The position numbers and the translations under genes were made by a program. DNA of 64,000 bases. It comes from Aquabacterium sp. (GTDB taxonomy: Bacteria > Pseudomonadota > Gammaproteobacteria > Burkholderiales > Burkholderiaceae_C). Numbering within the stretch: the first letter of the stretch is position 1; the number at the start of each line of letters is the position of its first letter. Where the stretch lies: the NCBI RefSeq assembly GCF_029946005.1, contig NZ_JAQSDR010000002.1:62001-126000 (forward strand), given 5' to 3'. Below the pieces are notes generated by a model. That model made no database searches. It had not been told where the DNA came from and saw nothing but the letters and a program-made list of their open reading frames with translations. Of the stretch, positions 17,238-27,871 are shown piece by piece.

Positions 17238-18788
17238 ATGCGTGTCAACCTGCCTGTCACCCAACGCGAGTACGAAATTCCGGCCGACGCGATCCTCATG
17301 TCCGCGACCGATACCCAAAGCCACATCAACTATGCCAACGCGGCATTCATTTCGGTGAGTGGCTTTACCCGCGAGGAAATCCTGGGCCAGCCGCACAACA
17401 TGGTGCGCCACCCCGACATGCCCGAACAGGCCTTTGCCGACATGTGGCGCACGCTCAAGGCGGGCAAGTCATGGACCGCGCTGGTCAAGAATCGGCGCAA
17501 GGATGGCGATCACTATTGGGTGCGCGCCAACGCCGCGCCGGTGATCCGCAACGGCAAGACCATGGGCTACATGTCCGTGCGGACCAAGCCCACGCGCGAC
17601 GAGGTCAAGCAAGCCGAGGAGACCTACCGGGCCTTTCGCGAGGGCAAGGCGGGTCAGCGTGCTTTTCACCAGGGCCTGCTGGTGCGCACGGGCCTGTGGG
17701 GCTGGACATCGGCCCTGCAGACCATGCCGGTGCGCTGGCGGCTCCGCCTGGGCGTGGGCGTGCTGGGGGCCACCGGCCTGGCCGGGGCGTTGACCCTGGG
17801 TCTTGGCGGCGGCGCGCTGGCCCTGTTTGCGCTGGGCATGGCCCTGGCCTGCCTGGTGGTGGGCGGGTGGTTGAACGCCCAGATCGCCAAGCCCCTGGCC
17901 GTGATCCAGGCGCAAGCGCTGAACGTCGCGGCGGGACAACCCGCCGAGAACATCCACCTGAACCGCGTGGATGAAATCGGCATGATCCTGCGCGCGGTGA
18001 ATCAATCCGGCTTGAACTTGCGCTCCCTGGTGGACGATGTCAGTCAGCAGGTCTCGGGCGTGCGCACGGCCAGCACCGAGATCGCTCAGGGCAACAACCA
18101 CTTGAGTTCACGCACCGAGCAGGCAGCCGCTAATTTGCAGGAGACCGCCGCCTCGATGGAGGAGATGACGGCCACCGTCAACAGCAACGCCGACACCGCT
18201 CAACAGGCCACCGTGCTGGTGGGCAGTGCCCGAGACGCCGCCGCCAAGGGGGGGCAGGTGGTGGGCCAGGTGGTGGGCACCATGCAGGCCATCTCATCGG
18301 CCAGCAAGAAGATCGTCGACATCATCGGCGTGATCGATGGCATCGCCTTCCAGACCAACATCCTGGCGCTGAACGCGGCCGTGGAAGCCGCCAGGGCGGG
18401 CGAACAGGGACGTGGCTTTGCCGTGGTGGCCGGGGAGGTTCGCGTCCTGGCGCGGCGCTCGGCCGATGCCGCCAAGGAGATCAAGTCCCTCATTGGCGAC
18501 AGCGTTGAGAAAGTGGCCTCCGGCACGCAACTGGTGGACCATGCGGGTGAAGCCATGGACGAGATCGTGGGCCACGTCAAGCGCGTGGCCGACATGATCA
18601 ACGAGATTGGATCGGCCACGCTGGAGCAATCTACCGGCATCCGCCAAGTCAACGTGGCCGTGTCGCAGTTGGACCAGATGACCCAGCAGAACGCGGCGCT
18701 GGTCGAGCAATCGTCTGCCGCCGCTGAGAGCCTGAAGTCGCAGGCCGAGCGCCTGGTGGAGGCCGTGGCGGTGTACAGCCAGGACTAG
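17238..18788 (+). CDS. Aer-like methyl-accepting chemotaxis protein with N-terminal PAS
   Basis: A 516-aa receptor that begins with [20 protein letters not shown] and a PAS domain (about 15-120), as in the aerotaxis receptor Aer. Two close hydrophobic segments (about 170-212) give a membrane anchor without a periplasmic sensor. A HAMP-like linker and the MCP signalling domain follow; its conserved hairpin tip includes [20 protein letters not shown] and [12 protein letters not shown]. It should couple to CheW/CheA. I choose ATG 17238 because AAGGG lies nine bases upstream, whereas the ATG at 17229 abuts that site. PAS residues for FAD binding cannot be judged with certainty. Confidence 0.93.
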   Translation: MRVNLPVTQREYEIPADAILMSATDTQSHINYANAAFISVSGFTREEILGQPHNMVRHPDMPEQAFADMWRTLKAGKSWTALVKNRRKDGDHYWVRANAAPVIRNGKTMGYMSVRTKPTRDEVKQAEETYRAFREGKAGQRAFHQGLLVRTGLWGWTSALQTMPVRWRLRLGVGVLGATGLAGALTLGLGGGALALFALGMALACLVVGGWLNAQIAKPLAVIQAQALNVAAGQPAENIHLNRVDEIGMILRAVNQSGLNLRSLVDDVSQQVSGVRTASTEIAQGNNHLSSRTEQAAANLQETAASMEEMTATVNSNADTAQQATVLVGSARDAAAKGGQVVGQVVGTMQAISSASKKIVDIIGVIDGIAFQTNILALNAAVEAARAGEQGRGFAVVAGEVRVLARRSADAAKEIKSLIGDSVEKVASGTQLVDHAGEAMDEIVGHVKRVADMINEIGSATLEQSTGIRQVNVAVSQLDQMTQQNAALVEQSSAAAESLKSQAERLVEAVAVYSQD

Positions 18789-18801
18789 GCCTGGCGTGGC
18801 C

Positions 18802-19692
18802 TCACGGGGCCAGGGCGCCGTGCAACGCCTGAGCGCGCAGGCCCAGCATGGCGCGGGCTTCCTGGGGTGAAGCGACCTCGCGACCAGCGCGTTTGGCGCA
18901 GGCTGCCAGGGCCTCGATCAACGGGCCATTGCCAGAGGTGCGTTCACCGCCGGGCAGGTAGAAGGTGTCCTCAACCCCAGTGCGCAGCATGCCGCCCAGG
19001 TCGGCCGTGGCCTGGTGCACGGCCCAGATCTCTTCGCGGCCAATCAGCGTGGTCTGCCAGACGGTGTCAGGCTCGCGGTACTTGACCAGCAGGGCCAGCA
19101 GCTCGGCATCCACCGGCATGCCCGAGGCCACGCCCATCACGAAGTTGTACTCCAGGTGCTCGGTCATGCCGGCCTTGCGGAACATGCCCACTGACCGCAC
19201 GATGCCCACATCGAAGCACTCGAACTCGGGGCGGGTGTGCGTCTCGTGCATCACATCCAGCATGCCCTTGATCTTGTCGACCGTGTTGTCGAAGAGCATG
19301 GGCGGCCAGGCCCACTGCCCGTTCTCCTTGATCTTGAGGTAGTTCAGACTGCCCGCGTTGCAGGCGGCGATCTCGGGGCGCACGCGGCGGATGCAGGCCA
19401 CCGGGCCGGAGATGTCCGGGCCCATCACGCCGGTGGTCAGGTTGATGATGACGCCGGGGCAGGCTGCGCGGATGGCGGTGTCGATCTCGGCCGCGACCTC
19501 GGGATCCCATGATGGGAAGCGGCCCATGCCGGGCGTCTGCTGGCGCAGGTGCACGTGCATGATCGAGGCGCCCGCGTCATAGGCCTCGCGCGCGGCGGCG
19601 GCCATCTCTGAGGCGGTGACAGGCACGGGGTGCTGGGCGGGGTCGGTCAACACGCCAGTGAGCGCGCACGTGAGGATGGCTTTGTCCATCAT
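18802..19692 (-). CDS. BKACE family beta-keto acid cleavage enzyme (DUF849)
   Basis: A 296-aa zinc-dependent TIM-barrel enzyme of the BKACE family. Members condense a beta-keto acid with acetyl-CoA to give acetoacetate and a new acyl-CoA. Family landmarks are ILTCALTGVLT, GASIMHVHLR (metal-binding His pair), IINLTTG, SGNGPLIEALAAC and VEDTFYLPGGE. Its start overlaps the stop of the biotin-carboxylase alpha gene by 4 bp (ATGA), making it the last gene of the carboxylase operon. In liu and atu pathways this step is a HMG-CoA-lyase-type enzyme, so its presence here is notable. The substrate is unknown. Confidence 0.9.
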   Translation of the reverse strand: MMDKAILTCALTGVLTDPAQHPVPVTASEMAAAAREAYDAGASIMHVHLRQQTPGMGRFPSWDPEVAAEIDTAIRAACPGVIINLTTGVMGPDISGPVACIRRVRPEIAACNAGSLNYLKIKENGQWAWPPMLFDNTVDKIKGMLDVMHETHTRPEFECFDVGIVRSVGMFRKAGMTEHLEYNFVMGVASGMPVDAELLALLVKYREPDTVWQTTLIGREEIWAVHQATADLGGMLRTGVEDTFYLPGGERTSGNGPLIEALAACAKRAGREVASPQEARAMLGLRAQALHGALAP

Positions 19693-21701
19693 GATTCCTT
19701 TGAGGTGTCGGTCAGGTCCAGCTGGCTGAGTTCGATCTCAACCAGCAGGGCCTGGGATTGCACTTGCTCGCCCACGGCAACGTGAACGGCCTTGACCACG
19801 CCTGGCGCCTTCGCGCTGAGCCACATTTCCATCTTCATGGCTTCAACGCTGAGCAGCGGCTGGCCTTCGGTGACGGTGTCACCGGGCTTGACCAGCAGCT
19901 GCGCCACCACGCCGGCCACGGGCGAAACCGCGCGGCTGGGGTCGTTGGCCACGTCCTTGCTGGGCCAGGGCGAGACCTCGGCGAATACAAAGGTGGCGGC
20001 CTGGATGACCAGGTGCAGCGCGCTGTCGATCCACACGGCCAGCACTCGCTTGCGCACGCCATCGATCTCGTAGCGCAGGGTGCCGCCTTGCTCATCACCT
20101 TCGTGCCCAATGACGCGCAGGGTGTGCGCGGCCAGGTCCGTGTCGATGCTCAGCGTGATCGCGCCTTGCGGTCCGGGGCGGATGTGCAGGCGGTGCTGCA
20201 CGCCATCGCAGGCCAGTTTCAGTTCGTAGTCGGTGACGCTGGCCGAGCGCAGGCTCAGGGCGCGTGCGTCTTTGCGGCCCTTCAGCGCAAACGCAGCGGC
20301 GGCGATCAGCCAGGCCTCTTGGCTGGCCACCGGGCGGTTCAGGATGGGCTGCTTGTCCAAGCCCCATTGGTCGATCAAGGCCGTGGTCATGGCGCCGTCG
20401 CGGAAAGCGGCGTGGTCGATCAGGTCGCGCAAGAAGCGGCTGTTGTTGCGCAGGCCTAGCAGGGGTGCGTCGTCCAGCGTGGCGATCAGGCGGCGGATGG
20501 CGTCGTCACGGTCGCGGCCATGCACGATGAGCTTGGCCACCATGGGATCGTAAAAAGGCGAAACCTCGCCGCCTTCGCGGATGCCGCCGTCGATGCGCAC
20601 GCCGTCGTGCAGCGCACGTTCCGGGCGCCACCAGCGGATCGGGCCAGTCTGCGGTGCGAAATCAGCGTAAGGGTCTTCGGTGTACAGGCGGGCTTCGATG
20701 GCGTGGCCAGTGAGCGTGATCTGGTCTTGCTTCAAGGGCAAAGGCTGGCCTGCGGCCACGCGCAACTGCCACTCCACCAGGTCCAGGCCCGAGATCATCT
20801 CGGTGACCGGGTGCTCGACCTGCAGGCGGGTGTTCATCTCCAGGAAGTAGTGGTTCAAATCGGCGTCGACGATGAACTCGATGGTGCCCGCGCCCCGGTA
20901 GCCAATGGCCAGCGCGGCGGCCACGGCATCGCGGCCCATGCTGGCGCGCATCTCGGCGCTCACGATGGGCGATGGCGCCTCTTCAATCACCTTCTGGCGG
21001 CGGCGCTGCGCGCTGCAATCGCGCTCGCCGATGTAGACCGCGTTGCCGTGCGCATCGGCGAACACCTGGATCTCGATGTGGCGGCCGTTCTCGATCAGGC
21101 GCTCCAGCATCAGGGTGCCGTCGCCAAAGGCACTTTGCGCTTCGCGGCGGGCACTGACGATGGCCTGGGCCAGTTCGTCCTTGGCGTGGACCAGGCGCAT
21201 GCCCCGGCCCCCACCACCGCTCACAGCCTTGACCAGCAAGGGGTAGCCCAACTTCTCGGCTTCCTTGATCAGGTGCTGATCATCCTGGTTCTCGCCCAGG
21301 TATCCCGGCGCGGTCGGCACCTTGGCCTCGATCATCAGCTTCTTGGCGCGTGCCTTGTCGCCCATGGCATGGATAGCCTGCGGCGGTGGACCGATGAAGG
21401 TCACGTTCGCCTCAAGACAGGCTTGCGCAAAGGCTTCGTTCTCGGACAGGAAACCGTAACCGGGATGGATGGCATCGGCGCCGGTCTTGCGCGCGGCCTC
21501 CAGGATGGCGTCGATGCGCAGGTAGGACTCGCTCGCCGCCGAACCACCGATGTGCACGGCCTCGTCGGCCAGGTCCACGTGGGGTGCTTGCGCGTCGGCA
21601 TCGCTGTAAACGGCCACGGTGCGGTAGCCCAGCTTGCGCGCGGTACGGATCACGCGGCAGGCGATTTCCCCGCGGTTGGCGATGAGGATTTTGGTCAGCA
21701 T
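19689..21701 (-). CDS. Acyl-CoA carboxylase alpha subunit, biotin carboxylase/carrier (MCC/GCC class)
   Basis: A 670-aa protein carrying biotin carboxylase and the biotin carrier in one chain. The N-terminal ANRGEIACRVIRTARKLGY and ATP-grasp loop LLVKAVSGGGGRGMRLV start it; MNTRLQVEHPVTE is in the middle; the BCCP motif SVEAMKMEMW near the C-terminus has biotinyl Lys at about 623. It carboxylates biotin with ATP and bicarbonate for the beta subunit encoded in the same operon. This architecture is shared by methylcrotonyl-, geranyl- and propionyl-CoA carboxylases; the gene order (see the beta subunit) favours a geranyl/methylcrotonyl type (AtuF/LiuD). It overlaps its neighbours by 4 and 7 bp. 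Confidence 0.92.
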   Translation of the reverse strand: MLTKILIANRGEIACRVIRTARKLGYRTVAVYSDADAQAPHVDLADEAVHIGGSAASESYLRIDAILEAARKTGADAIHPGYGFLSENEAFAQACLEANVTFIGPPPQAIHAMGDKARAKKLMIEAKVPTAPGYLGENQDDQHLIKEAEKLGYPLLVKAVSGGGGRGMRLVHAKDELAQAIVSARREAQSAFGDGTLMLERLIENGRHIEIQVFADAHGNAVYIGERDCSAQRRRQKVIEEAPSPIVSAEMRASMGRDAVAAALAIGYRGAGTIEFIVDADLNHYFLEMNTRLQVEHPVTEMISGLDLVEWQLRVAAGQPLPLKQDQITLTGHAIEARLYTEDPYADFAPQTGPIRWWRPERALHDGVRIDGGIREGGEVSPFYDPMVAKLIVHGRDRDDAIRRLIATLDDAPLLGLRNNSRFLRDLIDHAAFRDGAMTTALIDQWGLDKQPILNRPVASQEAWLIAAAAFALKGRKDARALSLRSASVTDYELKLACDGVQHRLHIRPGPQGAITLSIDTDLAAHTLRVIGHEGDEQGGTLRYEIDGVRKRVLAVWIDSALHLVIQAATFVFAEVSPWPSKDVANDPSRAVSPVAGVVAQLLVKPGDTVTEGQPLLSVEAMKMEMWLSAKAPGVVKAVHVAVGEQVQSQALLVEIELSQLDLTDTSKES

Positions 21702-22513
21702 GCTGGCGGCACCCAGTTGGGTTTGCGTTTCTGGATGAAGGCCGTCGTGCCCTCCACGCCTTCGGGGCTTTGCACGGCGCGCGAGAACATCGCGGCGGCG
21801 TCCTGGATCAGGTCTTGAGGTGGCTCAAAGCGGGTGCGGGCCAGCAAGGCCTTGGTGGCGGCGATGGCCCCGGGCGCGCAGCCCATGATGCGCTCGATGA
21901 CCTCGCGCAAAGCCGCGTCCAGCGAGGCCGCATCGGCATGCACTTCGTGCACCAGGCGGATCGCCAAGGCTTCCGCGGCCAAGACCTTGCCGCCCGTCAC
22001 CGACAGGCGCTTGGCCTCGGCATAGCCGATGCGCTCAACCAGGAAGGGTGCGATCTGCGCAGGGATCACCCCCAGCGAGGTCTCGGGCAAGCGGAACACC
22101 GCGTTGCCCAAGGCCAGCGTCACATCGGACACGCAGGCCAGGCCAAAGCCTCCGCCCATCACGGTGCCTTCCAGCGCGGTGATGATGGGCAGGCTTGATC
22201 GGGCATAGGCCAGGCACAAGCGACCAAACTGCGCGTTGACCTCGGCGGCCGCGTCCACGCCCGGCTCGGGCAAGGCCATGCGCGCCTTGGCCATGTCCTG
22301 CAGATCGCCCCCAGCGCAGAAGTGCCCCCCCGCGCCGCGCAGCACCACCACGCGCACGCTTGGGTCTTGCTCCGCCTGGGCCAAGGCCTGGATCAGCTCG
22401 TTGACCATGGTCAGGGACATGGCATTGCGCACTTCGGGGCGGTTGAGCGTGATGCTCAACACGCCGCCCGATTGCTGCAACAACAGCGTGTTCATCGTGG
22501 AAGACGGCGTCAT
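21695..22513 (-). CDS. Enoyl-CoA hydratase, (methyl/isohexenyl)glutaconyl-CoA hydratase-like
   Basis: A 272-aa crotonase-fold enzyme. The oxyanion motif is VRVVVLRGAGGHFCAGGDL. The second helix region is ITALEGTVMGGGFGLACVSDV, and FRLPETSLGVIPAQIAPFLV follows. Within a carboxylase operon the expected reaction is hydration of the carboxylated 3-methyl-enoyl-CoA (AtuE/LiuC step). It lies 3 bp after the acyl-CoA dehydrogenase stop and overlaps the alpha subunit by 7 bp. Met7 is a possible alternative start. Confidence 0.88.
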   Translation of the reverse strand: MTPSSTMNTLLLQQSGGVLSITLNRPEVRNAMSLTMVNELIQALAQAEQDPSVRVVVLRGAGGHFCAGGDLQDMAKARMALPEPGVDAAAEVNAQFGRLCLAYARSSLPIITALEGTVMGGGFGLACVSDVTLALGNAVFRLPETSLGVIPAQIAPFLVERIGYAEAKRLSVTGGKVLAAEALAIRLVHEVHADAASLDAALREVIERIMGCAPGAIAATKALLARTRFEPPQDLIQDAAAMFSRAVQSPEGVEGTTAFIQKRKPNWVPPAC

Positions 22514-22516
22514 GGC

Positions 22517-23671
22517 TTACCGGGCCTTCTTGGGCAAAGTGCCTTCAAGCTTGGCGATGATGCCCAGCATGATCTCGTCGGCGCCACCACCTATGGACAC
22601 CAGACGGCCATCGCGGTAGGCCTGCGAGACCGGGTTGTCCCAGGTGAAGCCCATGCCGCCCCAATACTGCAGGCAGCTGTCGGCCACTTCGCGGATCAAG
22701 CGGCCGCACTTGAGCTTGGCCATCGAGGCCAGGCGGGTCACGTCGGCACCCCCGATGTACTCATCGACCGCACGGTAGGTCAGCGAACGCAGGCATTCGA
22801 CCTCGGTGCGCAGCTCGGCCAGGCGGAAATGGATGACTTGGTTATCGATCAAAGGCTTGCCAAAGGTGTTGCGCTCTTTGCAGTACTCGATGGTTTTATC
22901 GATCAGGTTGTCCAGCATCTTCAGCGAGTTGGCCGCGCCATACAGGCGCTCTTCCTGGAACTGCAGCATCTGCATCATGAAGCCCGTGCCTTCCACGCCA
23001 ACCAGGTTGCGCTTGGGCACGCGCACGTTGTCGAAGAAGATCTGAGCGGTGTCCGACGAGTTCATGCCGATCTTCTTGATCTTCTGCTTCTCAATGCCCT
23101 TGGCATCCATCGGCACGATGATGAGCGACTTGTTGGCGTGCACCTTGCCTTCGGAGGTGTTGGCCAGCAGGCAGCACCAGTCGGCCTGCATCGCATTGGT
23201 GATCCACATCTTCGAACCGTTGATGACGTAGTCGTCGCCATCGCTGCGGGCCGTGGTCTTCAAAGCTGCCACATCGGAGCCGCCCCCGGCCTCGCTCACG
23301 CCAATGCAGCCCACCATGTCGCCCGCAATCGCTGGGGCCAAATACTCGCGCTTGAGTTCATCGGAGCCAAAGCGGGCCAGGGCCGGGGTGCACATGTCGG
23401 TCTGCACGCCAATGGCCATGGGCACGCCACCACAAGGGATCGCGCCCAGGGTCTCGGCCACCACCATCGAGTACGAGAAGTCCAGGCCCATGCCGCCATA
23501 GGCCGGGTCGTACTTAACGCCCAGCAGGCCCAAGTTGCCCATTTTCTTGAAGACCTCGTGCGCCGGAAAGATCTCGGCTTCTTCCCACTCCTTGACGTGT
23601 GGGTTGATCTCTTGCTCGCAGAAGCGCTTGACGGTGTCGGCCAGCTGGATGTGTTCGGGCGTGAATTTCAT
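22517..23671 (-). CDS. Acyl-CoA dehydrogenase, citronellyl-/isovaleryl-CoA type
   Basis: A 384-aa FAD enzyme that desaturates acyl-CoA. It shows the signatures GCIGVSEAGGGSDVAALKTT and SCLQYWGGMGFTWDNPVSQ. The catalytic Glu appears to be E241 in FQEERLYGA, the helix-G position used by isovaleryl- and long-chain-type dehydrogenases, because the alternative C-terminal position reads SIGGGADEIM with Gly. Its place between carboxylase beta and hydratase matches atuD, citronellyl-CoA dehydrogenase; in liu operons the dehydrogenase precedes the beta subunit instead. Substrate assignment remains inference. Confidence 0.88.
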   Translation of the reverse strand: MKFTPEHIQLADTVKRFCEQEINPHVKEWEEAEIFPAHEVFKKMGNLGLLGVKYDPAYGGMGLDFSYSMVVAETLGAIPCGGVPMAIGVQTDMCTPALARFGSDELKREYLAPAIAGDMVGCIGVSEAGGGSDVAALKTTARSDGDDYVINGSKMWITNAMQADWCCLLANTSEGKVHANKSLIIVPMDAKGIEKQKIKKIGMNSSDTAQIFFDNVRVPKRNLVGVEGTGFMMQMLQFQEERLYGAANSLKMLDNLIDKTIEYCKERNTFGKPLIDNQVIHFRLAELRTEVECLRSLTYRAVDEYIGGADVTRLASMAKLKCGRLIREVADSCLQYWGGMGFTWDNPVSQAYRDGRLVSIGGGADEIMLGIIAKLEGTLPKKAR

Positions 23672-23701
23672 GGGGTTGTCTCCTCGGGTTCTAGCGTCAG
23701 G

Positions 23702-25312
<1,611 letters not shown>

Positions 25313-25314
25313 GG

Positions 25315-26259
25315 TCAGGCTTTCCCGTTCTTGGATTGATCTTGGGCGTCTTGCGCCGCAATGTCCTGCAGCACCTTGGGCACGCTGGAGCGGTGGAAGC
25401 CATCGAAGGCCGGTGCGGGCTGGCCCCCCATCGAGGGCCAGGTCGCGCTGTGCAAAGGCGCGCCGCCATCGATCGGCAAGGTGATGCCGGTGATGAAAGT
25501 CGAGCCCGGGCTCAGCAAAAAGCAGATGGCCGCGCTGACCTCGGCCTCCAGGCCCATGCGGCGCATCGGCAGGTTGTCTTTCAGGCCACGGATGACGGGC
25601 GCCATGGCCGGACCATAGGCGTCCATGCCGCTGGAAGCAATCCAGCCTGGCGCCACCGCATTGACGCGCACCCGGGCACCGGCCCATTCAAAGGCCGCCG
25701 TCTTGGTGAGGTTCACCATGCCCGCGCGCGCCGCGCCCGAGTGCGCCATGCCCGGCATGCCGTTCCACATGTCGGCGGTCATGTTGACGATGGCACCACC
25801 TTGCTTCTGCATGGACTGCAGGTAAACCTCGCGCGCCATCAGAAAACCGCCCGTCAAGTTGTTGGCCACGACCGCTTCGAAACCGCGCTTGGAGATCGCC
25901 TCCATCGGCGAGGGGAACTGCCCACCCGCGTTGTTGACCAGGCCGTGGATGCGACCATGCTTGGCCACGATCTCTTTCACCGCGTTCTTCACGGCTTCTT
26001 CGTCGCGGATGTCGAAGGCGATGGAATCAACCTTGCCACCATCCTCCAGGATCTCGGCCGTGACTTTGGTCAGCTTCTCAACACTGCGGCCGGTGATGAC
26101 CACGGTGGCGCCCAGGGCGGCCAACTCGTGCGCCACGCAGCGTCCAATGCCACTGCCGCCCCCGGTGATGACGTGCACCTCGCCCTGGAACAAGCCAGGC
26201 TTGAGAACGCTGTCGTAGTGATGGGGCTTCGAAGACTGGGCGTCGGCAGAATGCGTCAT
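25315..26259 (-). CDS. SDR family protein, 2,4-dienoyl-CoA reductase-like
   Basis: A 314-aa short-chain dehydrogenase with the cofactor loop ITGGGSGIGR (31-40) and NNAGGQFPSP (109-118). The usual Tyr-x-x-x-Lys is replaced: the segment reads MAHSGAARAGM with Ser174 for Tyr and Arg178 for Lys, preceded by His173. Loss of the Tyr behind a His recalls peroxisomal 2,4-dienoyl-CoA reductases rather than alcohol dehydrogenases. It heads the carboxylase operon, the position held by atuB. Start ATG 26259; a promoter with a MerR-type palindrome lies just upstream. A C-terminal tail of about 50 residues extends past the SDR core. Confidence 0.85.
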   Translation of the reverse strand: MTHSADAQSSKPHHYDSVLKPGLFQGEVHVITGGGSGIGRCVAHELAALGATVVITGRSVEKLTKVTAEILEDGGKVDSIAFDIRDEEAVKNAVKEIVAKHGRIHGLVNNAGGQFPSPMEAISKRGFEAVVANNLTGGFLMAREVYLQSMQKQGGAIVNMTADMWNGMPGMAHSGAARAGMVNLTKTAAFEWAGARVRVNAVAPGWIASSGMDAYGPAMAPVIRGLKDNLPMRRMGLEAEVSAAICFLLSPGSTFITGITLPIDGGAPLHSATWPSMGGQPAPAFDGFHRSSVPKVLQDIAAQDAQDQSKNGKA

Positions 26260-26290
26260 GACCTGGGCTGGTGTTGAGGGATCAGCACAA

Positions 26291-26319
26291 ACTGTAGGCC
26301 ATGCTGACGTTAACGTCAA
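26291..26319 (-). promoter_or_regulatory. Promoter of the carboxylase operon with palindromic operator
   Basis: On the minus strand TTGACG (26319-26314) and TACAGT (26296-26291) are 17 bp apart, a good sigma70 promoter with its start about 25 bp before the SDR gene. A perfect 14-bp palindrome TGACGTTAACGTCA at 26305-26318 covers the -35 box. It sits between the SDR operon and the divergent MerR regulator, and is similar to the sites I recall for LiuR-type MerR regulators. Confidence 0.65.
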
Positions 26320-26380
26320 CAAGCTGCACCATTGGGTAATCCCTCGAACCCATGGGGAAGGCATCGTCCATAATGCGCGG

Positions 26381-26812
26381 ATGACGGAAGACAAGACCCC
26401 TGGCGACAGCGAGGCCCTGATGGGCATCGCCGAGATGTGCACAGCCTTCGAGGTCTCGCCCCGCACCCTGCGCTTTTACGAAACCAAGGGCTTGCTGGCG
26501 CCGCGCCGCCTGAATGGCACGCGGGTGTATTCCAAGGTGGATCGCGCCCGCCTGTCGCGCATCCTGCGCGCCAAGTCACTGGGCATGCCCTTGTCCGAGG
26601 TCAAGGTTTACCTCGACATGTATGGCGACCAGGGTGAAGGCCGCGTGCAGCAACTCACCTACGTGATCGAGACCACCGACGCGGCCATCCGCGACCTGGA
26701 ATCCAAGCGTGCCGAGATCGACACCTCGCTCGCCGAATTGCGGCTGATCAACGAGCGCAGCCGCCAGATGCTGGACAGCAAGCGCTCGTCGTCGAAAACC
26801 AAAACGCGCTGA
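26381..26812 (+). CDS. MerR family transcriptional regulator, LiuR-like
   Basis: A 143-aa protein with the MerR winged helix: MGIAEMCTAFEVSPRTLRFYETKGLLAPRR split as helix-turn-helix plus wing (GTRVYSKVDRARLSRIL). A dimerising coiled coil, VIETTDAAIRDLESKRAEID, follows. No cysteine cluster for metal binding is seen, so the effector is likely an acyl-CoA or other metabolite. It is divergent from the carboxylase operon, with the TGACGTTAACGTCA palindrome in between. LiuR-type MerR proteins control leucine and related branched-chain catabolism; AtuR of Pseudomonas is a TetR protein, so regulator and operon type are mixed here. Confidence 0.88.
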   Translation: MTEDKTPGDSEALMGIAEMCTAFEVSPRTLRFYETKGLLAPRRLNGTRVYSKVDRARLSRILRAKSLGMPLSEVKVYLDMYGDQGEGRVQQLTYVIETTDAAIRDLESKRAEIDTSLAELRLINERSRQMLDSKRSSSKTKTR

Positions 26813-27145
26813 TCAGCAGCCTTCGGCGCAACGCGCGCGGGCCAAAACCGTGCGCGCCATCACCTCGGCATCCGAGCTGGCTTGCAAGGGCGAGCGGCAC
26901 AGGCCGGCGCGCTCGTAATTCACGTTCTCGTACAACTCCGCCGTGGCGGGAAACGCATCCAGCAAGGCTTGCAGCGACACGCCCGGCCCCGCCGTGCGAA
27001 GCGCCTCAACCAGGCGCGCCGTCAACTGCTGGTACTGCAGCGCGCTGACCGAACTGAAGCCGCGCTCGACGCGCTCCAGCGCATAGGCCAATGTTTCGAT
27101 GATCGACAACTGGGCGGAACCCGCCCTGGGGGATGGCTGAGTCAT
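26813..27145 (-). CDS. Hypothetical protein, 110 aa
   Basis: A small soluble protein I do not recognise. It begins MTQPSPRAGSAQLSIIE, contains a helical stretch ALERVERGFSSVSALQYQQLTARLVEAL and ends with a cluster containing three cysteines (one in AGLCRSPLQA, two in the last residues ARCAEGC). AGGAG lies nine bases upstream of ATG 27145. It begins directly after the MerR stop on the opposite strand, so the two genes converge with no spacer. It has no signal peptide or membrane helix. Confidence 0.6.
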   Translation of the reverse strand: MTQPSPRAGSAQLSIIETLAYALERVERGFSSVSALQYQQLTARLVEALRTAGPGVSLQALLDAFPATAELYENVNYERAGLCRSPLQASSDAEVMARTVLARARCAEGC

Positions 27146-27292
27146 GACGGACAACTCCTGTTCGAGAACTTGCGTGGGCACCCTCAGCATATAGGGACGG
27201 AAAGACCCGGATCAAGCCCCGGTTTTCCCACCCTTCAACCCGGGTGTCGCCGTGATTAAACTGGGCCCCTTCATCACCAGAGAGGACTCCCC

Positions 27293-27865
27293 ATGAACAA
27301 GCTTCTTGGCGCGCTGCTGTGCACCCTGGCCACCGGCGCAGCCTCGGCCGCCCCGATCACCTACACCATCGATCCCACCCACACCTTCCCCAGCTTCGAG
27401 GCCGACCACATGGGCATCTCGGTGTGGCGCGGCAAGTTCAACAAGACCAGTGGCCAGGTCACCCTGGACAAGGCCAAGGGCAGCGGCACGATCGACGTGA
27501 CCATCGATGCCAACAGCGTGGACTTTGGTTTGGACATCATGAACGACAAGGCCAAGAGCGCCGAGCTGTTCGACACCGCCAAATACCCTCATGTCCGCTA
27601 CAAGGGCAAGCTGGACGCCTTCGTCAACGGCGCGCCCACCCAGGTGGTCGGCGAACTGACGCTGCATGGCGTGACCAAGCCCGTGGTGCTCAAGGTCAAC
27701 AGCTTCAAGTGCATCCCGCACCCCATGCTCAAGCGTGATTTGTGCGGCGCCGATGCCTCAGCCTCCATCAACCGCGATGACTTCGGCATCGATGCCGGCA
27801 AGCCTTATGGCTTCAAGATGGACGTGGCCCTGCGCATCCAGGTCGAGGCGGTCCAAGCCCCTTGA
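27293..27865 (+). CDS. YceI family periplasmic protein
   Basis: A 190-aa protein with a clear signal peptide, NKLLGALLCTLATGAASA, cleaved before APITYTID. The mature part is a YceI lipocalin-like beta barrel: DPTHTFPSFEADHMGISVW, KSAELFDTAKYPHVRYK, GELTLHGVTKPVVLK and the C-terminal NRDDFGIDAGKPYGF. Family members bind isoprenoid or other amphiphilic chains in the periplasm. Two cysteines (SFKC, KRDLC) could form a disulfide. AGAGGA is well placed before ATG 27293. Confidence 0.93.
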   Translation: MNKLLGALLCTLATGAASAAPITYTIDPTHTFPSFEADHMGISVWRGKFNKTSGQVTLDKAKGSGTIDVTIDANSVDFGLDIMNDKAKSAELFDTAKYPHVRYKGKLDAFVNGAPTQVVGELTLHGVTKPVVLKVNSFKCIPHPMLKRDLCGADASASINRDDFGIDAGKPYGFKMDVALRIQVEAVQAP

Positions 27866-27871
27866 GGAGAC

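Noticed and set aside
25313..25687. A 125-residue extension in front of the carboxylase beta subunit
   Set aside because: It lies antisense-free but inside the SDR gene in another frame. The family start MPALRSALNP at 25312 follows the SDR stop by 2 bp.
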